Below are positions 1-6,243 of a stretch of DNA of 7,725 nt, piece after piece. The position numbers and the translations under genes are program-made. Source of the stretch: an archaeon (lineage in GTDB: Archaea > Nanobdellota > Nanobdellia > Pacearchaeales > GW2011-AR1); NCBI GenBank assembly GCA_030699005.1, contig JAUYLQ010000022.1:1-7725 (forward strand), in the 5' to 3' direction. Positions within the stretch are counted from its first letter, which is position 1; the number at the start of each line of letters is the position of its first letter. Under the pieces are notes generated by a model. That model was given only the letters and a program-made list of their open reading frames with translations. It was not told where the DNA came from and made no database searches.

Positions 1-762
1 AATACCCCCGGAATAATTTGGGATTTGTCTTTATTTTTTTTAAAACATTTTATTCATGAAAAAGGATTAAACAAACTTTTGTCAAGCAATAAAGAGATTT
101 GCGGAGTTGATTTTGCAAAGGCTGTTCTGGATTATTTCCAAATAAAATATAGAATATTGGGAGAAGTCCCAAACGAAAAAAGGTACATTTTCACCTCAAA
201 CCATCCACTGGGGGGAATTGATGCAAACATATTTATTGATGCAGCCAGTAAAAAGAATAAAGACCTAAAAATTATAGTCAGCGATTACTTAATGACTTTT
301 AATAATTATCACAGCATTTTTTTACCTATCGGTTCGAATGGAAACCAAAAAAGAGAATATTCAAAAAACATTTCAGAAGCTCTCAGGTCAGAATCCCAAA
401 TTTTAATCTTTCCCGCAGGATCTGTTTCAAGAAAAAAAGACGGAAAAGTTACGGACTCTTCATGGTCTCCAAGCGTAATAAATTGGTCCTTGAAATATAA
501 AAGGGACATTGCTCCGGTCTACATTGATGGGAAAAACTCAAAATTGTTTTATTCGCTTTCAGACATCAGAAAAAATCTTGGAATAAAAATGAACCTTGAA
601 GAATTCTTACTTCCAAGGGAAACATTCAATCAAAAAGGAAAAACTTTCAACATTGTTTTTGGTGAACCAATTCCTTATCAAAAATTTACAAATGAACTAA
701 CTCCTAAAGAATGGGCTTCAATAGTTTACGACAAAGTTTATTCTTTAGAAAAACTAATTTAA
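1..762 (+). CDS. PlsC-type (lyso)phospholipid/lipid acyltransferase, Bacteroidetes-like, 5'-partial
   Basis: The frame is open from base 1 to the TAA at 760-762, so the gene is probably cut by the window edge. The TTG at 25 is possible, but relatives as I remember them carry some 25 further residues before the KHFIHEKGLN stretch, so I do not favour it. Motifs of the PlsC/LPLAT family are visible: block I NHPLGGID at 199-222 (an H-x5-D spacing rather than the common H-x4-D) and block III FPAG at 409-420, followed by SRKKDGK. The later stretches RDIAPVYIDGKNS, KTFNIVFGEPIPY and TPKEWA match, from memory, the acyltransferases of Bacteroidetes that include GlsA of glycine-lipid synthesis. The family transfers an acyl chain to a lipid hydroxyl at the cytoplasmic membrane face; the substrate here cannot be read. 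An acyl-ester-forming enzyme is unexpected in an archaeon with isoprenoid ether lipids, so horizontal transfer is likely. It converges with the lipase gene, 6 bp away. Confidence 0.88.
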   Translation, partial: NTPGIIWDLSLFFLKHFIHEKGLNKLLSSNKEICGVDFAKAVLDYFQIKYRILGEVPNEKRYIFTSNHPLGGIDANIFIDAASKKNKDLKIIVSDYLMTFNNYHSIFLPIGSNGNQKREYSKNISEALRSESQILIFPAGSVSRKKDGKVTDSSWSPSVINWSLKYKRDIAPVYIDGKNSKLFYSLSDIRKNLGIKMNLEEFLLPRETFNQKGKTFNIVFGEPIPYQKFTNELTPKEWASIVYDKVYSLEKLI

Positions 763-768
763 AAATAA
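748..768 (-). terminator. T-rich termination signal of the lipase gene
   Basis: Read on the minus strand, the bases just after the lipase stop codon contain two runs of five T (765-761 and 753-749). Archaeal RNA polymerase commonly terminates at such U-rich stretches without a hairpin. The run lies inside the 3' end of the convergent acyltransferase gene. Assignment is by position and composition only. Confidence 0.4.
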
Positions 769-2961
769 TTAACTCCCAATTTTATCCTTAATTGCTTCGT
801 AAATCTCTGGATATTTGGCCACATCAAAAACATTCCCATGGAAGAAATCAAGACCATTGCATTCACCGGTAAAATAAATGTTTTGCACTCCCTCCAAGTA
901 TGCGCTTTCATTTTTAACAATCCCGTCTCCAATAGAGCCCTCCCAGAAGCATCCAATCCCGATTAGATTATAAACAGGCACTTTTGGATTTGGAGCTTCA
1001 CTAAGACTCGCCATAAAAGAACTGCTTTTATTCATTTCACCACATTCCACGTCTGCCCCGAAAATTGGGCAATAGTTTAATACAAACCCGTCAACTCCCT
1101 TGTTTGGGACAGTAACAAGAACTAGTTTGTCAATTTCCTTTTCCCCATAAATCTGGATGTATCTTCTTGCGACAAGACCTCCCATGCTATGGGCAACGAT
1201 GATTACTTTATCTTTTCCGGTAATGTATTTTACATTTGAAATAATTTCATTTAAACGTAAAGCATATGTGCCAATATCCCCCCATTCTGCATTCAGTGCA
1301 AAAGGATCCTCTTTTCCAAGTGGTTCTAAATAATAAGTCACTTTTATAACAACAGGGCGATTTACTTTTCCAAGGTAACTTTTTGACAATTCGCCATAAA
1401 GGCCGGAGTATAAGCTCCCTGCATTGAGGTAACCATCTTTTTCCATATTCTGAGAAAATCCGCTTAAGGCCTCAAAACTTGACTCAACAGAAAGTTTTTG
1501 ATTATAATTATGCCCGTGGAGAAGTATTACGGGATAATTTGAAGAGGGGAGATTCATGCAAGGAGAACATTCATTTTCAAAACAGCATATCGGGGAAGGG
1601 TCCTTCAGATTAAAACTATAGGGGGGCATTTCAAAGTCCGTATTTATTTTTGAAAAATTAACTTCTGAAATCTTGCCAGTTATATTTCTTTCCCTGATTA
1701 TCTCCGAATTATTTTCCTCTTTAAGAATCCCAAAGAGAATTTCTTTTTCATTCTCGATTTTGTTTAACAGAATAATTTTAGATAAAATTACTTCTTTCCT
1801 ACTCATATTTGATACCATCAGATTGAAATCATCAACAAAAGATTCAGCAACTTCCAGGGAAGAATTACTAAAGGTGTAATTTTCAAGGAAAATAATCTCT
1901 CCATACATTGAAGTCAAATTGTCAATTAAGGAGTTATACGATTGTATGTCTGAATAGAAAGAGGAGTTTAAAACTTTATATTGCATCCTTAAACTTTTTA
2001 AGCTTTCACTTATAAAGCCAAGTTTACTCTCCAAATCCGAATATTTTTGAGATTCATAAATCAAAGTTAAATCATCAACTTTCGGTTCAAAGGAATAGAC
2101 GGATTCATTTAACGAAAATGAGATATTTTCATATTTTGAGAGGTCTAAGTAAGAAGAATTTACATGCATTTTATTCAGGCCATTTTTCAGGAGTTGAACC
2201 TCAATGTTCAGAGACTCTGTTTCTTTTTTCAGATTTTCTGCTTTTTCTTTTTGAAAATCATTTAATTCATAGTTTACGGAGACAATTTCCGTTCTTGATT
2301 TCTGATAACTGGTTTTTGTGTAACACAGGTTCTCTATTACAGTTTCACAATTAAGAGAAGATTCATAGAGTCTTTGACCGTAAGTTTCTTCATCTATCTT
2401 TAGGGGGATGTCCTTTGAAAAAGGGCTTGAAACACTAAGTAAGATGCTTTCACTGTAAATAACTTCCCCGCTACTTAAATCCTTTAAAGAAAGGACGCAA
2501 CTTGCGCGGCAAAAGGGATTTGTTAAAACTTTTGCCCTCATATTAAATGTGCTCTCATCGCCATTTTTTATAATCAGATTTTTATTTTCGGAATTAAGAG
2601 AAACAAGCAAATCATTTCCAAGCAAAGCTTTAGCATAAAGATAAAAGTTAAGAAAAAATAAAATAGAAGCAAGCATTAACATAAAAGCAATAAAATAAAC
2701 AATCCTTTCCCTTCTTTTGATTTTATCTTTTTGGTGCTCTTCTAATTTTCTGTGTCTTGAATTAATAATTCTTAAAATTAAAACTGCAAAGCAAAAAACA
2801 AAAATCCCCATAATGAAGCTGTTAAGAATTGCTTCCTCTATCTCTGTAAAGAGATACTTAAAATAAATTACTGAAAGAGCAATTACAAGAACAAAAATAA
2901 ATTTAACAAACCACCCCATTCTTATGAATAGGTTCCTTTGTTTAAAACCCTTTTTAATCAA
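769..2961 (-). CDS. Membrane-anchored extracytoplasmic alpha/beta-hydrolase (lipase/esterase-like)
   Basis: A 730-residue protein. Three hydrophobic segments lie near residues 14-36, 46-66 and 87-111. The N-terminus and the loop at 67-86 are strongly basic, so both should be cytoplasmic and everything after residue 112 outside. Residues 112-230 form a Cys-containing domain (C151, C155, C205, C213). Residues about 231-440 look helical/coiled-coil and carry many N-x-S/T sequons. A Cys cluster (459, 460, 465, 468) leads into the hydrolase domain at about 473-730. This shows the oxyanion-side motif LHGHNYN (481-487), the nucleophile elbow AHSMGG (Ser592), and a probable Asp679 (GDGIV) and His708 (FFHGN) completing the triad, with C631, C640, C671 and C701 likely in disulfides. 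The fold resembles class-2 lipases and PGAP1-like esterases; the substrate is unknown. The TTG start follows an in-frame stop directly and has an AT box 29 nt upstream. ATG 2919 (716 residues) is an alternative with its own AT box at -28. Confidence 0.85.
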   Translation of the reverse strand: MIKKGFKQRNLFIRMGWFVKFIFVLVIALSVIYFKYLFTEIEEAILNSFIMGIFVFCFAVLILRIINSRHRKLEEHQKDKIKRRERIVYFIAFMLMLASILFFLNFYLYAKALLGNDLLVSLNSENKNLIIKNGDESTFNMRAKVLTNPFCRASCVLSLKDLSSGEVIYSESILLSVSSPFSKDIPLKIDEETYGQRLYESSLNCETVIENLCYTKTSYQKSRTEIVSVNYELNDFQKEKAENLKKETESLNIEVQLLKNGLNKMHVNSSYLDLSKYENISFSLNESVYSFEPKVDDLTLIYESQKYSDLESKLGFISESLKSLRMQYKVLNSSFYSDIQSYNSLIDNLTSMYGEIIFLENYTFSNSSLEVAESFVDDFNLMVSNMSRKEVILSKIILLNKIENEKEILFGILKEENNSEIIRERNITGKISEVNFSKINTDFEMPPYSFNLKDPSPICCFENECSPCMNLPSSNYPVILLHGHNYNQKLSVESSFEALSGFSQNMEKDGYLNAGSLYSGLYGELSKSYLGKVNRPVVIKVTYYLEPLGKEDPFALNAEWGDIGTYALRLNEIISNVKYITGKDKVIIVAHSMGGLVARRYIQIYGEKEIDKLVLVTVPNKGVDGFVLNYCPIFGADVECGEMNKSSSFMASLSEAPNPKVPVYNLIGIGCFWEGSIGDGIVKNESAYLEGVQNIYFTGECNGLDFFHGNVFDVAKYPEIYEAIKDKIGS

Positions 2962-2980
2962 TTAGAGCCTGCCGAATATA

Positions 2981-2992
2981 AATTTTTAAACT
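2981..2992. promoter_or_regulatory. Shared divergent TATA box for lipase and PAP2 genes
   Basis: On the plus strand TTTTTAAACT begins at 2983, 29 nt before the PAP2 ATG at 3012. On the minus strand TTTAAAAATT begins at 2990, 29 nt before the lipase TTG at 2961. The two boxes overlap over 2983-2990. Purine-rich bases (AAGGAG on the minus strand) precede the minus-strand box where a BRE would sit. A second AT stretch at 2975-2983 could serve as an alternative box. The spacing fits leaderless initiation in both directions. Confidence 0.6.
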
Positions 2993-3011
2993 CCTTATTG
3001 CTGAATAGCTA

Positions 3012-3902
3012 ATGCTATTTGGAAGTTTTTGGAAAAAATCCAAAGTAAACAGATTAATAATAATTGTAACCTTTCTCTGGATTCTTCTTGCCATTATTTT
3101 TGGCGTTTATGACCTTTCCATTTCAAAATTTCTTTTTAACGCGGACGATTCTGCTGGAAAACTTGTTCAGGCATTTGGGGAGGTTCCTGGGTTGCTTTTT
3201 ATGGTGTTCTCACTTTTTGTCCTGAACATCAATGCAAAGATTAGAAATAAAAATTATAAGAAACTGTTTTTTATTTTTGAAATTTTGTTGTCTTCATTTT
3301 TGCTTACTTATATTTTGAGATTATTTTTCAATTATTTTGAAGTCTATTTTGCATTTAGGTCTTTAGAAGGGGTTTCTGTCTTCTTAGGGTTTTCACTAAT
3401 TTCACTTTTAGGGTTTTATCTTTTCAAAACAAAACTCTCAAGATTTTCAGAAAAGAATTATCTGTTTTCTAAATTGAATGTCATTCTTTTTGCTGTTTCC
3501 GGGATAATTGTTGAAGCTTTGAAATTACTCTGGGGACGCGTTAGATTTGCGGATCTTAATGCCGGGCTTCTAAACTTCACCTCCTGGTATTCACCTAACT
3601 TCTCACTTGGAGGAAGTTCCTTTCCGTCAGGGCATGCATACCTGGCATGGATATTGATTCCCCTATTTTTGGTTTTTTCGGTTAAGAAAAAGGCACTAAA
3701 ATGGGCTGCAATAGTTCTAACAACCCTTTTTTCACTCTTTGTTTCATATGAAAGAATCGTTATTGGAGCACATTATGCATCTGACGTTTTATTTTCGGCT
3801 GGAATTGTTCTTTTGACCTTTTTCATTTTGTATAAGAAAAATTTTGACAAAAAAAAGAATTTATCGACGGGAAAATTTAAAAAGAGGAAAAATAGGGGAT
3901 AG
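3012..3902 (+). CDS. PAP2 superfamily integral membrane lipid phosphatase
   Basis: A 296-residue polytopic protein with about six or more hydrophobic segments (around residues 17-31, 58-73, 84-105, 118-138, 155-170, 209-223, 229-245 and 257-274). The three PAP2 phosphatase signatures are present in order: K171-x6-R178 (with F instead of the usual P after the Arg), FPSGH at 204-208, and R248-x5-H254-x3-D258. These residues form the phospho-histidine active site that removes phosphate from phosphatidate-like lipids or polyprenyl (dolichyl/undecaprenyl) diphosphates, usually on the outer membrane face. In archaea, recycling of the polyprenyl diphosphate left by glycan transfer is a reasonable role, but the substrate is not visible. 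The C-terminus (about 275-296) is a very basic tail. The gene is divergent from the lipase and ends 37 bp before the EF-1alpha start, with no clear terminator between. Confidence 0.9.
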   Translation: MLFGSFWKKSKVNRLIIIVTFLWILLAIIFGVYDLSISKFLFNADDSAGKLVQAFGEVPGLLFMVFSLFVLNINAKIRNKNYKKLFFIFEILLSSFLLTYILRLFFNYFEVYFAFRSLEGVSVFLGFSLISLLGFYLFKTKLSRFSEKNYLFSKLNVILFAVSGIIVEALKLLWGRVRFADLNAGLLNFTSWYSPNFSLGGSSFPSGHAYLAWILIPLFLVFSVKKKALKWAAIVLTTLFSLFVSYERIVIGAHYASDVLFSAGIVLLTFFILYKKNFDKKKNLSTGKFKKRKNRG

Positions 3903-3910
3903 ACGAAACA

Positions 3911-3920
3911 TTTATAAATA
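3911..3920 (+). promoter_or_regulatory. TATA box of EF-1alpha
   Basis: TTTATAAATA, the best match to the archaeal TATA consensus in the window, starts 29 nt before the ATG at 3940. GAAACA just upstream is a plausible BRE. No Shine-Dalgarno site lies between box and ATG, so the transcript is probably leaderless or nearly so. A strong box fits the expected high expression. Confidence 0.75.
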
Positions 3921-3939
3921 TAAATTTTCATAATCAAAT

Positions 3940-5223
3940 ATGGCTAAAGGAAAACCAAGCATGAACATTGTTTTTGTAGGGCATGTTGACGCAGGTAAGT
4001 CAACTTGTGTAGGTAGAATGATGTTTGATGGTGGGGCTGTATCTGAACAGGAAATGAAGAAACTTAAAGAGGAAACTCAAAAATACGGTAAAGCCGGTTT
4101 TGAATTTGCTTATGTTATGGATAACATTAAAGAAGAAAGGGAAAGAGGAGTTACAATTGACCTTGCTTATAAAAAATTAGTAACTGACAAATATGAAATC
4201 ACAATTATTGATGCTCCTGGTCACAGAGATTTTGTTAAAAATATGATTACTGGTGCTTCACAGGCTGATGCTGCATTTTTAGTAATTGCTGCACCTTCAG
4301 GAGTTCAACCCCAGACAACTGAACACCTATGGTTACTTCGAACTATGGGGGTAAAAAACCTTTCAATTGTCGTTAACAAGATGGATGCAGTTGAATATAA
4401 AGAAGAAAAATTTAATTCAGTTAAAGAAGACGTTTCTAAATTACTAAAACAAGTTGGAATTAATCCAGATACAACAACTTTTGTTGCCTGCTCAGGACTT
4501 CAGGGAGATAATATTATAAAAAGGTCTGCTAAAATGACCTGGTACAAGGGACCAACTTTAAGAGAGCAAATTGATTTGTTCCCTGCACCCGAACTTCCTA
4601 CGAACTTGCCTATGAGACTTCCAGTTCAGGATGTTTATGAAATTACAGGTATTGGAACTGTTCCTGTTGGAAAAGTTGAAACTGGAATTTTGAAAGTTGG
4701 TCAAAAAGTTAAAATCTTACCTGGGAGAACAGGTGAAGGAATTCAGGGCGAAATAAAAACTATTGAAGCTCACCATGAAAGTCACCCAGAAGCTTCTGCC
4801 GGAATGAATGTTGGAGTTAATATTAGGGGCATCGGTAAAAAAGACATTGCAAGAGGGGACGTTATTTGCGATGCTGCTTTCCCTGTACCAATAGTTGAAG
4901 AATTTATTGCACAGGTTGCAGTAATAAACCACCCTACTGTTCTTGCTAAGGGTTATACTCCGGTGTTTCACATTCACACTGCTCAGGTTCCATGCCAGTT
5001 TATTGAACTTATTGCTCGAGTTGACCCCAGAACGGGTGAAGTCATAAAAGAGCACCCAGACTTCTTGAAAAACGGGGACGTTGCAAAAGTAAGAATAAAA
5101 CCTCAGGGAAGACTCACACTTGAAACTCAAAAAGAAAACCCATACATGGCAAGATTCGCTGTAAGGGATGCTGGTGCAACTGTTGCTGCTGGGGTTTGCC
5201 TTGAAATTACCAAAAAGAAATAA
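3940..5223 (+). CDS. tuf: Archaeal translation elongation factor 1-alpha (aEF-1A)
   Basis: A complete 427-residue translational GTPase that delivers aminoacyl-tRNA to the ribosomal A site. G-domain motifs appear in order: P-loop GHVDAGKST (14-22), switch I ERGVTID (68-74), DAPGH (91-95), NKMD (146-149) and the G5 region CSGLQGDN (184-191). Domains 2 and 3 follow (about 221-427) with typical stretches such as GIGTVPVGKVETG, AGMNVGVNIRGI and RFAVRDAGATVAAGV. Length and motif order are those of archaeal and eukaryotic EF-1A rather than bacterial EF-Tu. Codons are dominated by GGT, GCT and GTT, as expected for a highly expressed gene. It has its own promoter and a T-rich 3' end, so it looks monocistronic. 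The rps10 gene that often follows EF-1alpha in archaea is absent here. Confidence 0.98.
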   Translation: MAKGKPSMNIVFVGHVDAGKSTCVGRMMFDGGAVSEQEMKKLKEETQKYGKAGFEFAYVMDNIKEERERGVTIDLAYKKLVTDKYEITIIDAPGHRDFVKNMITGASQADAAFLVIAAPSGVQPQTTEHLWLLRTMGVKNLSIVVNKMDAVEYKEEKFNSVKEDVSKLLKQVGINPDTTTFVACSGLQGDNIIKRSAKMTWYKGPTLREQIDLFPAPELPTNLPMRLPVQDVYEITGIGTVPVGKVETGILKVGQKVKILPGRTGEGIQGEIKTIEAHHESHPEASAGMNVGVNIRGIGKKDIARGDVICDAAFPVPIVEEFIAQVAVINHPTVLAKGYTPVFHIHTAQVPCQFIELIARVDPRTGEVIKEHPDFLKNGDVAKVRIKPQGRLTLETQKENPYMARFAVRDAGATVAAGVCLEITKKK

Positions 5224-5224
5224 G

Positions 5225-5242
5225 TTTTCTGTTTTAATTTTT
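5225..5242 (+). terminator. T-rich termination signal after EF-1alpha
   Basis: Two bases after the TAA stop come runs of four, four and five T. Hairpin-free oligo-T stretches are the usual archaeal terminator. The rest of the gap to 5297 is plain AT-rich sequence with no other feature I can identify. Confidence 0.55.
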
Positions 5243-5297
5243 AAATTGAATTAATTTTATTAAAAAATAAAAAGATTATATTCTCAAAACACAAATA

Positions 5298-5307
5298 CTT
5301 AAATACT
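5298..5307 (+). promoter_or_regulatory. TATA box of the 88-residue protein gene
   Basis: CTTAAATACT starts 29 nt before the ATG at 5327, with AAATA upstream as a possible BRE. The same ten bases occur at the same distance before the next gene. No Shine-Dalgarno site precedes the ATG. Confidence 0.65.
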
Positions 5308-5326
5308 GGAAATTAATAAATTCTGC

Positions 5327-5593
5327 ATGAGAGAGATTGAAAGCAGAAAAGATATGGTGAAATTCTTTGAAAGAAATTTAGAAAGCGGTCGTGATGCCGG
5401 AGAACTTTATTCAGTTCTCTTAAACCAAGGCTATATAAAAAGTATGATAAACGAAGGTTACAACCAGGCTTTAGCAAATATAAACAAGAGAAAACAGAAA
5501 GATGAAATTCCACAACCAAAAATTGAGATTGTGACTACTTCCACTCCTGAAAAGAAAAAGGGCTTTTTTTCAAGACTTTTCAAAAGAGATTAG
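5327..5593 (+). CDS. Small helical protein with basic amphipathic C-terminus, function unknown
   Basis: I do not assign this 88-residue protein to a named family. Residues 1-55 are predicted helical and read like a short three-helix unit: SRKDMVKFFERNLESG, then AGELYSVLLNQGY, then KSMINEGYNQALANINK. A helix-G-Y-helix pattern of this kind is reminiscent of UBA-like folds, but that is only a resemblance. A charged linker rich in P, T and K (about 56-78) follows. The C-terminal end, KKKGFFSRLFKRD, could form a short basic amphipathic helix that touches a membrane or RNA. The promoter at -29 and a clean start support a real gene. It lies 104 bp after EF-1alpha and 59 bp before the TPR-like gene, each with its own promoter. 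It is not ribosomal protein S10, which might be expected at this position. Confidence 0.8.
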   Translation: MREIESRKDMVKFFERNLESGRDAGELYSVLLNQGYIKSMINEGYNQALANINKRKQKDEIPQPKIEIVTTSTPEKKKGFFSRLFKRD

Positions 5594-5623
5594 ATAAAAT
5601 AGATATTGAATTCCATAAAAATC

Positions 5624-5633
5624 CTTAAATACT
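5624..5633 (+). promoter_or_regulatory. TATA box of the TPR-like protein gene
   Basis: CTTAAATACT starts 29 nt before the ATG at 5653. It is identical in sequence and spacing to the box before the 88-residue gene. AAAATC just upstream could act as a BRE. No Shine-Dalgarno site is visible. Confidence 0.65.
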
Positions 5634-5652
5634 TGATTCCTTTTTTATTAAA

Positions 5653-6216
5653 ATGCTGACTAAAGATATGCACAAGCAGGATGTTGAAACTTTTCTTCAT
5701 GGGAAGGGCGATTTTGTTAAGATGGATTATTTGAACCGTTACCTTAAAACTATGCCTCCAATTGAAATGAGGAAATTTGCTTACTTAAAACTTGCAGAAG
5801 TTTATCTTGGAAAAGAAATGTATATAGATGCTGCGGGGGCTTTCAAAAATGCGGCTGTTAACTCCGTTTCATTTAAAGAAAAGCAGGAGAATTTCTTAAA
5901 AGAAGGCAAAGCATACATTTCAGCAGGAAAATTTGACAGCAGTGACAAAGCAATTAGCCGGGCAATGGATGAGGGGAATAAAAAGGAAAAGGAAGACATT
6001 TACTCTGACGTTCTTACTTACTATAGGAAAGAAGCCGAAAAACTTGCAAAAGAACCAAACAAGCAAAATCGCCTTGCAGGTCTTTATGAAAAAATGCTTA
6101 GATTAAAGTTTATGGATTCTGAAAAAGATGAGTTTAAGGAAAAGCTTTTGGCCTTGTACGAAAGACTTGGAAAAGTCAAGGAATACAAAATTTTGAAAGA
6201 TTTAGGAAGAGTTTAG
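5653..6216 (+). CDS. TPR-like alpha-helical repeat protein, function unknown
   Basis: A 187-residue, soluble, all-helical protein with no signal peptide or membrane segment. Two stretches fit the tetratricopeptide spacing of small and bulky residues. The first is at about 41-74, with A48, Y51, A60, F64 and A67 at repeat positions 8, 11, 20, 24 and 27. The second is at about 78-111, with G85, Y88, S97, I101 and A104. Residues about 112-187 continue as helices (YYRKEAEKLAKE, LAGLYEKMLRLK, KEKLLALYERLGKVKEYKIL) and may form a third, degenerate repeat. TPR solenoids mediate protein-protein contact; the partner is unknown. The opening stretch (MLTKDMHKQDVETFLHGKGDF) does not look like a TPR and may be a capping region. 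The family seems familiar from DPANN genomes, but this is memory and not a search result. The gene converges with the minus-strand gene, with 3 bp between stops. Confidence 0.82.
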   Translation: MLTKDMHKQDVETFLHGKGDFVKMDYLNRYLKTMPPIEMRKFAYLKLAEVYLGKEMYIDAAGAFKNAAVNSVSFKEKQENFLKEGKAYISAGKFDSSDKAISRAMDEGNKKEKEDIYSDVLTYYRKEAEKLAKEPNKQNRLAGLYEKMLRLKFMDSEKDEFKEKLLALYERLGKVKEYKILKDLGRV

Positions 6217-6243
6217 GGGTTAAAACTCTAAACCTAATTTTTT
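6208..6243. terminator. Hairpin plus T-run between convergent genes
   Basis: AGAGTTT (6208-6214) and AAACTCT (6223-6229) form a 7-bp stem with an 8-base loop. The hairpin includes or touches both stop codons, TAG at 6214-6216 and TTA at 6220-6222 (read TAA on the minus strand). On the plus strand a run of six T follows at 6238-6243, so termination is best supported in that direction. No strong T-run is seen on the minus-strand side. Confidence 0.4.

Noticed and set aside
25..27. TTG as the true start of the acyltransferase
   Set aside because: The frame stays open to base 1, and relatives as remembered have more residues before this point, so a start upstream of the window is more likely.
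1673..2354. Two plus-strand open frames of 68 and 78 codons
   Set aside because: Both are antisense to the lipase gene, with no promoter box at the usual spacing and shadow-like composition.
4717..5130. 137-codon open frame on the minus strand
   Set aside because: It lies wholly antisense to domains 2 and 3 of EF-1alpha and its translation is low-complexity in S, N and F, as expected from a mirrored coding frame.
5224..5326. A tRNA or small gene in the gap after EF-1alpha
   Set aside because: The gap is nearly pure A/T with only a T-rich terminator and the next promoter; no cloverleaf or open frame is seen.
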